Assembly: GCA_937967805.1 (NCBI GenBank)
Contig: CALBTC010000303.1
Location: forward strand, 1 to 24,603
Direction of reading: 5' to 3'
DNA length: 24,603 nucleotides
From: an uncultured Anaerolineaceae bacterium
Lineage (GTDB): Bacteria > Chloroflexota > Anaerolineae > Promineifilales > Promineifilaceae
The notes under the pieces: model-generated
Database searches by the model: none
Seen by the model: only the letters and a program-made list of their open reading frames with translations
Told to the model about the DNA's origin: nothing
Position numbers and translations under genes: made by a program
Part shown: positions 6,463 through 13,421 of the stretch, piece after piece
Position numbering within the stretch: position 1 is the stretch's first letter
Layout of the letters: every line of letters begins with the position of its first letter

Positions 6463-7860
6463 ATGAAACTGAAAAGATTTTGGCTTTTCCTGATTGCACT
6501 CCTGGCAATGGCGCTGCTTGTTGCCTGTGGTGGCGGTGACACGGCCGAGGAACCGGCCGACACCGAGACCGATACGACAGCGGACACAACCGAAAGCAGC
6601 GATACGGCCGCTGACAGTGAAGAAGCAATGGACGAAGAAGAGATGGCTGAAGTAACGTTGCGCTGGCGCACTCGCCCCGACAACCAGGCCGAAATTGACG
6701 TCTACCAATCCGTCAGCGACGACCTGGACGCTTCGCTTGAGGGCATCAGTCTGGTTTATGAGCCGGGCGGCAGCGAAGGATCGAGCTACCAGGACGTGCT
6801 AAAGACGGAACTGGCTGCCGGCACGGCGCCCGACGTTTTCTGGATTCCCGGCACAGATGTGGCTGACTTTGCCACCCGTGGTTTGATTCTGAACATGCGC
6901 GATTTGGCCAATGCCACAGAAGGTTACAGCGATGACGCTTTTTATCCCGGCCCGATGTTCCACCTCACGTTTAATCCAGAAACCGGCAACACCGGCGAGA
7001 CGCTGTGGGGTCTGCCCCGTGACGTTTCTACCTTTGCCCTTTACCTGAACCTGGATCTGCTGGCCGAATCCGGCGCGCCCGACCCACGCGAGTTGGCTGC
7101 CAACGGCGAATGGAATTGGGATACCTTCGTCGAAGTGGCCTCAGCCATTGACGCGCTAGGCGACGACATTTTTGGTTACGGCCAAAATGCATGGTGGGGT
7201 CCATATGGCTACTGGATTAACGCCGCTGGCGGCAGCTTCTTCAACGAAGACCGCACGGCCTGTGGCCTGGACACGCCCGAAGCATTGGCCGGGCTGGAGT
7301 TCGAGCAGCGCCTGTACCAGGAATTTGACGTGGCTGTGCCTTACGGCGAAGATAGCGAACCGCCGTTCCTGGCCGGTAAAGTTGGTATGTTCCAAAACGG
7401 CCGTTGGGCCACCCCCGGTGCCCGCGCCAGCGCCAACTTCAACTGGGATGTCGTCAAGCTGCCTGAAGGTCCTGCCGGTCCGAGCAACTGGCTCTTCTGG
7501 GGTGCCTATGTGGTCAATGCCAACACGGAACATCCGGAAGCCGCCTGGGAATTAGTACAGGCATTAACGACCGCCGAAACGCAAGCAAAGATTGCCGAGC
7601 TAGGAGCCAACATCCCCAGCCGCGTGAGCGATGAGGCATTGGAAGCGTTCCTCACCTTCACACCGCCGCAAAACAACCAGGCATTTCTGGATGGGTTAGC
7701 CGAGAATCCGGCTACGGAAGGCCCCCTATGGGCCGGCAGTTGGCCTGAATTCGACGCGGTGATGGGTCCGGCGGTAACGGCCGTCCTCAACGGTGAAACC
7801 AGCATCGAAGATTACGCCGCCACCATCTGCGACGAAGCAAACCGTACCTTTAACCAATAA
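6463..7860 (+). CDS. ABC sugar transporter, solute-binding lipoprotein (SBP family 1)
   Basis: Captures an oligosaccharide or monosaccharide outside the membrane and hands it to the two permeases encoded next. The signal peptide ends in lipobox LLVAC with lipidated Cys22. It is followed by an acidic, Asp/Glu/Thr-rich linker (residues 26-63) tethering the domain to the membrane. The binding fold covers residues 65-465, with family features ELAAGTAPDVFWIPG, LWGLPRDVSTFALYLNLDLL, GKVGMFQNGRWA and the C-terminal NGETSIEDYAATICDEAN. The length is typical for MalE/UgpB-like proteins. The ATG at 6463 follows a purine-rich ribosome binding site at 6446-6456. A strong stem-loop directly after the stop separates it from the permeases. 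The ligand cannot be read from sequence; the nearby GH42 enzyme suggests a galactoside. Confidence 0.92.
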   Translation: MKLKRFWLFLIALLAMALLVACGGGDTAEEPADTETDTTADTTESSDTAADSEEAMDEEEMAEVTLRWRTRPDNQAEIDVYQSVSDDLDASLEGISLVYEPGGSEGSSYQDVLKTELAAGTAPDVFWIPGTDVADFATRGLILNMRDLANATEGYSDDAFYPGPMFHLTFNPETGNTGETLWGLPRDVSTFALYLNLDLLAESGAPDPRELAANGEWNWDTFVEVASAIDALGDDIFGYGQNAWWGPYGYWINAAGGSFFNEDRTACGLDTPEALAGLEFEQRLYQEFDVAVPYGEDSEPPFLAGKVGMFQNGRWATPGARASANFNWDVVKLPEGPAGPSNWLFWGAYVVNANTEHPEAAWELVQALTTAETQAKIAELGANIPSRVSDEALEAFLTFTPPQNNQAFLDGLAENPATEGPLWAGSWPEFDAVMGPAVTAVLNGETSIEDYAATICDEANRTFNQ

Positions 7861-7870
7861 GTTTTAACCT

Positions 7871-7908
7871 GAGTGATGGCCGCATGTTATACAGTGCGGC
7901 CATCACTC
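7871..7908 (+). promoter_or_regulatory. Intercistronic stem-loop between binding-protein and permease genes
   Basis: GAGTGATGGCCGCA (7871-7884) pairs perfectly with TGCGGCCATCACTC (7895-7908) around a 10-nt loop. No U-run follows, so it should not act as a full intrinsic terminator. In sugar ABC operons such hairpins commonly protect the binding-protein mRNA 3' end and keep permease expression lower; that role is inferred here. Confidence 0.75.
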
Positions 7909-7960
7909 GCCAATCATCCAACCACCAACCCCTGACACCTATCTCATTTGGAGTTTCCTG

Positions 7961-9655
7961 ATGACAACAGCAACTGTTGATCCACAAAAGGCACCATCCC
8001 CAGAAAACCAGGCGGCGCTCTGGATTCAGATCGTGAAGCTCTGGCATGGTTTTCTGATTCTGGCGGGTTTGGGCGGGGCCGTCTGGCTGGGACAAAGTTC
8101 AGAAACGGCCGTCTGGCTGCGCATCCTTGCCGGGGTGTTGCTGGTCGGCATGGCGGCGTTGAGTGGAACGGCCGTCTACTATATCAACCAGCTTCGTTCG
8201 CGCGGACGTAACCTTTCGCTGGCCGTCAACTACCTGGGCTTTTTATTTTTCCTGGTGGGCAGTATGCAGCGGCTCAACCTGTTTGTGGGGTTAGACTCGC
8301 TGGCAGACTCATTTGCCCGCGGGCTGCCTTTTTTTGCCCTGATCTTTGTTGGCCTTTGGGTCAGCAGCCAAACTGATCAGGCCGAGGGAAATCTGCACCG
8401 CCAGCGGCAAATTCAGCAGCTTGGCCGGGGCATCTCCCTTGTGGGCATTATTGGCTTTTTGCTGGCGGTTGGCCTGCTCAATGGACTGGCGGCGATGGGA
8501 GCGACGCTGGTTGAGGGATGGGTAACGGCCGTCTTCCTGCTGGCGGCTATTTCGTTTGGTCTGATGGTGTGGGCTATGTGGCAGCGACCGGTGGCCGCCG
8601 CGTTCCAAACCACCAATGCCGACACCGAAATGCTCAACGGCTATCTGTTCCTCTCCCCCAACCTGCTCGGCTTCCTTATTTTCTTTGCCGGGCCGCTGGT
8701 GCTTTCCCTTTATGTCAGCTTCACCGACTCCGACGCCTTTAGCACGCCTAACTTCATCGGCCTGGACAACTACGCCGAAATTTTCAACCTGGACTTTGAG
8801 CCACTGGCCAATGCAAACCAACTGGCAAGTGACGTGCTGGACGTGACCCAGTTTGACGAACTGACTCGCTTTACCATTTTCGGCCGAAGCTACATTATCG
8901 GCGCGCAGGACAAGCTGTTCTGGACCGCGCTGGGCAACACGCTCCAGTTTGTGCTGCTGGCCGTGCCGCTCAGCGTCATTCCGGCGCTGCTCCTGGCCAA
9001 TCTGCTCAACAGCAAAATTCCCGGTATGCGCTTTTTCCGCGCCATTTATTTTTTGCCCAGCGTGGCGGCCGTAGTGGGCATTGCCCTGGTGTGGCAGTGG
9101 CTCTACAACGCCACCATCGGCTATATCAATTACGGGATCACGCTGCTCGTACAGTTTTTCAATAATATTGGCTTCGCCCTGACCGATCCGCAAATTCGGT
9201 GGCTATCCGAAAGCAACACAGCACTGCTGGCCGTTATCATCATGGCCGCCTGGCAGTGGACTGGTTTTAACACCGTCTTGTTCCTGGCCGGATTGCAGAA
9301 CATTCCCCGCGAGCTTTATGAAGCGGCCACGGTTGATGGCGCTTCCCCCAGGCAGCAGTTTTGGAAAGTGACCCTGCCGCTGCTGGGTCCCACCACCTTT
9401 TTTGTGATCACCACCACCGTCATTCAGGCGATGCAGGTGTTTGAGCAGGTATTCATCATCATGCCGGGGCAAAACCCGGCAGGTCCGGGCAACTCCACCC
9501 TCACCATTGTGCTTTATTTGTACCAAAAAGGATTCCAGCGCTTTGAACAGGGCTACGCCTCGGCCATTGCCTGGGTTTTGTTCCTGCTCATCTTTGGCGC
9601 AACACTGTTCCAATTCCAACGGCAGCGCACCAGCGGCAGCTCCTACGAAAGGTAA
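7961..9655 (+). CDS. ABC sugar transporter permease, MalF-type, with six-helix N-terminal extension
   Basis: Integral membrane subunit of the sugar importer. The C-terminal part (about residues 226-564) is a standard MalF/UgpA-like permease: first helix YLFLSPNLLGFLIFFAGPLV, an extracytoplasmic loop with FIGLDNYAEIF, the helices from LGNTLQFVLLAVPL onward, and the cytoplasmic EAA loop (EAATVDGASPRQQFWKVTLP, starting at Glu454) that contacts the ATPase. Unusually, residues 20-215 precede this and contain about six hydrophobic segments (near 28-46, 50-75, 85-105, 120-136, 153-175 and 183-206) that I do not recognise; most homologues have about 290-320 aa. Start 7961 has a GGAG ribosome binding site. 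The next permease starts 6 bp after this stop. The ATPase subunit must be encoded elsewhere. Confidence 0.9.
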   Translation: MTTATVDPQKAPSPENQAALWIQIVKLWHGFLILAGLGGAVWLGQSSETAVWLRILAGVLLVGMAALSGTAVYYINQLRSRGRNLSLAVNYLGFLFFLVGSMQRLNLFVGLDSLADSFARGLPFFALIFVGLWVSSQTDQAEGNLHRQRQIQQLGRGISLVGIIGFLLAVGLLNGLAAMGATLVEGWVTAVFLLAAISFGLMVWAMWQRPVAAAFQTTNADTEMLNGYLFLSPNLLGFLIFFAGPLVLSLYVSFTDSDAFSTPNFIGLDNYAEIFNLDFEPLANANQLASDVLDVTQFDELTRFTIFGRSYIIGAQDKLFWTALGNTLQFVLLAVPLSVIPALLLANLLNSKIPGMRFFRAIYFLPSVAAVVGIALVWQWLYNATIGYINYGITLLVQFFNNIGFALTDPQIRWLSESNTALLAVIIMAAWQWTGFNTVLFLAGLQNIPRELYEAATVDGASPRQQFWKVTLPLLGPTTFFVITTTVIQAMQVFEQVFIIMPGQNPAGPGNSTLTIVLYLYQKGFQRFEQGYASAIAWVLFLLIFGATLFQFQRQRTSGSSYER

Positions 9656-9661
9656 GGTGAA

Positions 9662-10882
9662 ATGATGATTCGTTCTTACAAAACGACCCAGGCAATTCGT
9701 AACGGCTTGATTTACCTCGTACTGACGGTTGTCGCCTTCTTCATGCTGTTTCCCTTTATCTACATGATGACAACCTCGTTCAAGGAACCCAAAGATACGT
9801 TCCGCTCCCCACCCCGGCTGCTGCCGCGTGAAACGCTCACCACAGAGATGCCCGGCTTTGACGAGCCGCTGCCGCTGTATTATGGTGAAGTCAATGGCGA
9901 GCAGCGCGAACTGGCGCTGGTGGAAAGCAATATCCGCATTGGTGTGTTTGTGGACCCGGCCAATCCAGAGGTGTCTTTGGAACGGCCGTTAACCGATGCC
10001 GAACCCAAAGGCGGCTTCACCAACACCGAACAGGTCATCGTCAACGGCGAAGAACTGCCTGTTTACCTGGTCAATATCGACGGCCAGACTCAGGAGCTGG
10101 CCCTGGCCAGCCAGACGGCTCTGGGCCGCTTTGTCGATCCCAACAACCCGGACGTAGAGATATTGCAAAACGTGCGCCTCAGCCAGCCGGTTGAGCAGCT
10201 CACTGCCCGGCCCGAAAATTACAGCGAAGTGATTGAGCTGCAAAACATGGACCGCAGCCTGACCAATACGATTCTGGTCACCGTTCTGGTTGTGTTGGGC
10301 ACCCTCACCACCTCGGTACTGGGCGGCTACGCCTTTGCCCGCCTCGACTTCCCCGGACGCAACAACTTGTTTGTTTTTTACCTGGGCACCATCATGATTC
10401 CCTTTGTCGTGCTGGTGACACCGATGTACCAGCTGATGGTATATATCGGCTGGGTGGACAAGATCACCTCGCTGGTGATTCCCTGGATTTTCAGCGCCTA
10501 CGGCACCTTCCTCATGCGCCAATTCTTTATCACCATTCCCAAAGAAATTGAAGAAGCGGCGCTCATTGACGGGGCTAACCGGCTGCAAATCTTGCTGCGC
10601 ATCTTTTTGCCGGCCAGCACGCCGGCCCTGGCCACGTTGACCACCTTTACCTTTTTGTACGCCTGGAACAGCTTTTTCTGGCCGCTGGTTGTCATTAACA
10701 CCGGCAACGTTGATAATCATGTGCTGACGCTTTCGCTCAATGTATTGCGCGGGCGCGCCTCCGACAGCCCGAATCTGATCCTGGCCGGGGCGGCCATCGC
10801 CATTTTGCCGCCGATGGTCATCTACATTTTGGGCCAGCGCTTCTTTGTGGAAAGCGCCACCAGCAGTGGCGTCAAAGGATAA
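9662..10882 (+). CDS. ABC sugar transporter permease, MalG-type, with duplicated extracytoplasmic insert
   Basis: Second membrane subunit of the importer. Transmembrane helix 1 (residues 14-37) is followed by an insert of about 140 residues before the remaining five helices (from 200 onward). The EAA loop is intact (EAALIDGANRLQILLRIFLP, from Glu298), so coupling to an ATPase is expected. MalG-like proteins are normally 270-300 aa; the extra length is the insert. It contains two similar segments, about 69-106 and 131-168, sharing LP-x-Y, NG/DG, ELAL and FVDP-x-NP-[ED]-V, i.e. an internal duplication of a small beta-rich unit that should lie outside the membrane. The start at 9662 follows AAGGTGA and is nearly coupled to the upstream permease stop. 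The family call is certain; the role of the insert is unknown. Confidence 0.91.
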   Translation: MMIRSYKTTQAIRNGLIYLVLTVVAFFMLFPFIYMMTTSFKEPKDTFRSPPRLLPRETLTTEMPGFDEPLPLYYGEVNGEQRELALVESNIRIGVFVDPANPEVSLERPLTDAEPKGGFTNTEQVIVNGEELPVYLVNIDGQTQELALASQTALGRFVDPNNPDVEILQNVRLSQPVEQLTARPENYSEVIELQNMDRSLTNTILVTVLVVLGTLTTSVLGGYAFARLDFPGRNNLFVFYLGTIMIPFVVLVTPMYQLMVYIGWVDKITSLVIPWIFSAYGTFLMRQFFITIPKEIEEAALIDGANRLQILLRIFLPASTPALATLTTFTFLYAWNSFFWPLVVINTGNVDNHVLTLSLNVLRGRASDSPNLILAGAAIAILPPMVIYILGQRFFVESATSSGVKG

Positions 10883-10891
10883 TAGAACTCA

Positions 10892-10948
10892 AGATTGGAC
10901 CATTTTGTTCACGACGATGCCTTCGGTAAAAGAAAAATGGTCCAATCT
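10892..10948. repeat. Start-proximal long-loop inverted repeat 1
   Basis: AGATTGGACCATTTT (10892-10906) and its exact complement AAAATGGTCCAATCT (10934-10948) enclose a 27-nt loop. It begins 9 bp after the malG-type stop and ends 21 bp before the HAD gene start. The arm core ATTGGACCAT is itself nearly palindromic. Copy 6 at 23450-23507 has a closely related arm. Confidence 0.85.
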
Positions 10949-10969
10949 ACTAGATTGTGAATTAAGTGA

Positions 10970-11749
10970 ATGATAGAGTACGATGCTTACATTTTTGACC
11001 TGGATGGGACGGTTTATTTGGGGGAGGCGCTGTTGCCCCACGCCGGAGAAACCATTATGCGCCTGCGGGAACGGGGCAAGCGGACGGTCTTTTTGTCCAA
11101 CAATCCCACGCATACCCGGCAGGCGTATGCGCAGAAGCTGACGCGGCTGGGCCTGCCAACCTCGGACCATGACGTTGTTAACTCCTCTTTTGTGATGGTC
11201 GATTTCTTGCGGCGGCGCATGCCCGGAGCCAGCCTGTTTGTGGTGGGTGAACAGTCGCTTTGTGATGAGTTAACGGCCGCAGGCTTCACCCTCACCGATC
11301 AGGCCAACCAGGTAGACGTGGTGATTGCCAGTTTTGACCGGACATTTGTCTATCGCAAGCTGCAAATTGCGTTTGATGCTATCCGCAGCGGCGCCCGCTT
11401 TTTTGCTACGAACGCCGACCGCTACTGCCCCGTCCCTGGCGGCGGCGAGCCGGATGCGGCGGCCATGATTGCGGCCATCGAAGCGTGCACCAACACCAAA
11501 GTTGAGGCGGTGGTAGGCAAACCGTCCGGCTACATGGCCGAGGCGATCCTCGGTTTGCTGAAAGCGCCGGCCGACCGCTGCCTGATGACGGGTGACCGGC
11601 TGGAGACAGACGTGCTGATGGGTTTAGACGCCGGCATGGCCGCGGCCTTAACCCTGACCGGCGCCACGACAGAAGAAATGGCAACACAATCTGATATAAT
11701 GCCAACTTACATCATCCATCATCTAGGGGAGCTTTTACCTCAAATTTAA
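10970..11749 (+). CDS. HAD-IIA family phosphatase (NagD/AraL-like)
   Basis: Cytoplasmic sugar- or nucleotide-phosphate phosphatase. Motif I is FDLDGT (Asp10, Asp12), motif II LSNNP (43-47), the second-half lysine is in VVGKPSG (Lys184) and motif IV is MTGDRLETDVLMG (Asp209, Asp214). The large C2-type cap sits between motifs II and III (about 75-180), and FFATNADRYCPVPGGGEPDAAAM is diagnostic for the NagD/p-nitrophenyl phosphatase group. Its 259 aa is normal. In the sugar locus it may remove phosphate from dead-end sugar phosphates, as proposed for AraL and NagD; this is inference from context. A long-loop inverted repeat lies in the 87 bp upstream gap and another in the 87 bp downstream gap. 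Confidence 0.9.
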   Translation: MIEYDAYIFDLDGTVYLGEALLPHAGETIMRLRERGKRTVFLSNNPTHTRQAYAQKLTRLGLPTSDHDVVNSSFVMVDFLRRRMPGASLFVVGEQSLCDELTAAGFTLTDQANQVDVVIASFDRTFVYRKLQIAFDAIRSGARFFATNADRYCPVPGGGEPDAAAMIAAIEACTNTKVEAVVGKPSGYMAEAILGLLKAPADRCLMTGDRLETDVLMGLDAGMAAALTLTGATTEEMATQSDIMPTYIIHHLGELLPQI

Positions 11750-11756
11750 ACATGAA

Positions 11757-11814
11757 AGACCCCAAGGGTTTTCTCCAAGAATTCAACACCTAAGACGCCA
11801 AACCCTTGGGGTCT
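11757..11814. repeat. Start-proximal long-loop inverted repeat 2
   Basis: AGACCCCAAGGGTTT (11757-11771) pairs perfectly with AAACCCTTGGGGTCT (11800-11814), loop 28 nt. It begins 7 bp after the HAD stop and ends 22 bp before the kinase ATG. The arm differs by one base from that of copy 5 (18997-19056). Confidence 0.88.
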
Positions 11815-11836
11815 GGTCCAAGAGCAGGAATTTTGC

Positions 11837-13336
11837 ATGTCGAAATCGTTTTTGTTAGGGGTGGATCAGGGCAGCAGCGGCAGCCGCGCCCTGATTGTAG
11901 ATGAAGCAGGCACAGTACATGGGTATGCTTATCACCCATTGGCCCGACTGCATCCCCGGCCGGATTGGGTGGAGCAAGACCCTGAAGCCGTGGCCGCCGG
12001 CGTGGCGGCCGTTATCACCGAGGCCATCGGCAAAGCGGGCTGCCATCCCGGCGACATTGTGGCCTGTGGCCTGACGTGCCAGCGCAATACGGAGTTTGTG
12101 TGGGATGCGCGAGACGGCCGTCCGCTAAGCAACGCTATCACCTGGCAAGATCTGCGCACTCGCACCCTGGTAAAAGAAGTGGAAAACTCCCCCTTTGCCG
12201 CTGAAGCAAAGCGGCGCCTGGGCTACGCGCCGGGCACCTACATGACTGCGCTCCACCTGAAGTGGCGCATGGAGCATGAGACGGCTGTGCGCCAGGCCGC
12301 ACAATCAGGCTATTTGCGCATCGGTCAGTCGGCGCTGTGGCTGGTAACGGCCCTCGGCCAGGGCAACGGCCACGTCATGGACAGCTCCCTGGTGCAGGCC
12401 ACCGGTCTGTATGACTTTCGCGCCCGGCAATATTGGGGCGAGTGGCTGGAGTGGCTGGGCGTGCCGCCGGCGGCTCTGCCCGAAGCCGTGCCCACGCTGC
12501 ATCAATTTGGCACGATCAACGTGAAATCGCCAGAAGGGGAAACGGCCGTCGTCCCCGTCACGGCGATGATTGGCGACCAGCAAGCGGCGCTGTTTGGCCA
12601 CGGCTGCCGCATCCCTGGCGACGCTGAATCGACCCACGGCACGGCCGCTTACGTCAAGGTGTTCCTGGGCAACAACATTCCCTACCAGGAACACATCAAC
12701 GTGTATAACGCCTGGCATTTGGGCGACCGGCAAACGTTTTGTTTAGAAGCGCCCACGACCGTTATCGGCGCGGCGATTCGCTGGATGCGCGACAATGCCC
12801 GGTTTATTGATGATTATGAAGATATTGAGCGGCTGGCAACGGCCGTGGCCGATTCCGGCGGCGTGATGTTTGTGCCCGCCTTTACCGGGCTGGACGCCCC
12901 CTACAACGATCCTAACGCCCGGGCCACGCTGCTGGGGATGACCCTGGGCACCACTCGGAACCACATCGTGCGCGCTTTTCTGGAGGCGCTGGGCTACCAA
13001 CTGCGGGCCATCAAAGAAACCATCGCCCGCGATGCCGGGGTAACAATGGGCCAAATGCTGGTGGGCGGCGGCGTTTCGGCCAGCGACATCGCCTGCCAGA
13101 TTCAGGCCGATATGCTCAATATCCCCATACTGCGCCCCACCTTTACCGAGACAACGGCCTGGGCGGCGGCGCTGCTGGCCGGCTTGCAGGCGCAGGTCTG
13201 GCCCGACGTGAACAGCCTGCCCCCCCTGCCCGGCACGCACCATCGATTTGATCCATGCCCCGTGCCGCCGCGTGATTTGGAAGAGGGATACGGCCGTTGG
13301 CAGCAAGCGATCCGGCTCATCCAATCCTGGCAGTAA
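11837..13336 (+). CDS. FGGY-family carbohydrate kinase, glycerol-kinase-like
   Basis: ATP-dependent kinase of a sugar or polyol. The N-terminal FGGY domain has the phosphate-1 loop VDQGSSGSRALIVD (Asp10), GLTCQRNTEFVWD (78-90, the GlpK-like QR pair) and ITWQDLRT (101-108). The catalytic base is Asp247 in MIGDQQAALFG, followed by THGTA (266-270), equivalent to TYGTG of glycerol kinase. In the C-terminal domain GGGVSASDIACQIQADMLNIPI binds adenosine. The total of 499 aa is typical. Motifs are closer to GlpK than to xylulokinase, but the substrate-pocket residues cannot be judged reliably by eye, so the substrate (glycerol, or a sugar released by the neighbouring GH42) is open. ATG 11837 has a weak AGCAGGA ribosome binding site. 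Confidence 0.88.
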   Translation: MSKSFLLGVDQGSSGSRALIVDEAGTVHGYAYHPLARLHPRPDWVEQDPEAVAAGVAAVITEAIGKAGCHPGDIVACGLTCQRNTEFVWDARDGRPLSNAITWQDLRTRTLVKEVENSPFAAEAKRRLGYAPGTYMTALHLKWRMEHETAVRQAAQSGYLRIGQSALWLVTALGQGNGHVMDSSLVQATGLYDFRARQYWGEWLEWLGVPPAALPEAVPTLHQFGTINVKSPEGETAVVPVTAMIGDQQAALFGHGCRIPGDAESTHGTAAYVKVFLGNNIPYQEHINVYNAWHLGDRQTFCLEAPTTVIGAAIRWMRDNARFIDDYEDIERLATAVADSGGVMFVPAFTGLDAPYNDPNARATLLGMTLGTTRNHIVRAFLEALGYQLRAIKETIARDAGVTMGQMLVGGGVSASDIACQIQADMLNIPILRPTFTETTAWAAALLAGLQAQVWPDVNSLPPLPGTHHRFDPCPVPPRDLEEGYGRWQQAIRLIQSWQ

Positions 13337-13358
13337 ATGGCTACAGCGAATGGGAGTA

Positions 13359-13403
13359 AACAACGAATTTTTCTTCATTCGATAATTACTAAAATTCGTT
13401 GTT
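13359..13403. repeat. Start-proximal long-loop inverted repeat 3
   Basis: AACAACGAATTTT (13359-13371) pairs perfectly with AAAATTCGTTGTT (13391-13403), loop 19 nt. It sits between the kinase stop (13336) and the GH42 start (13422), ending 18 bp before the ATG. Its arm sequence is unrelated to the other copies, but size and position match. Confidence 0.8.
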
Positions 13404-13421
13404 GTCTCTGTGGATAAACAT

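Noticed and set aside
8309..9193. 294-codon open frame on the minus strand
   Set aside because: It lies opposite the MalF-type permease. It is rich in Gln, Arg and Gly as expected of a shadow of hydrophobic GC-rich codons, and has no family features.
10892..10948. Intrinsic terminators at the long-loop inverted repeats
   Set aside because: The T/A runs are on the loop side of the stems, not after them, and the loops are 19-32 nt, so they do not match rho-independent terminators in either direction.
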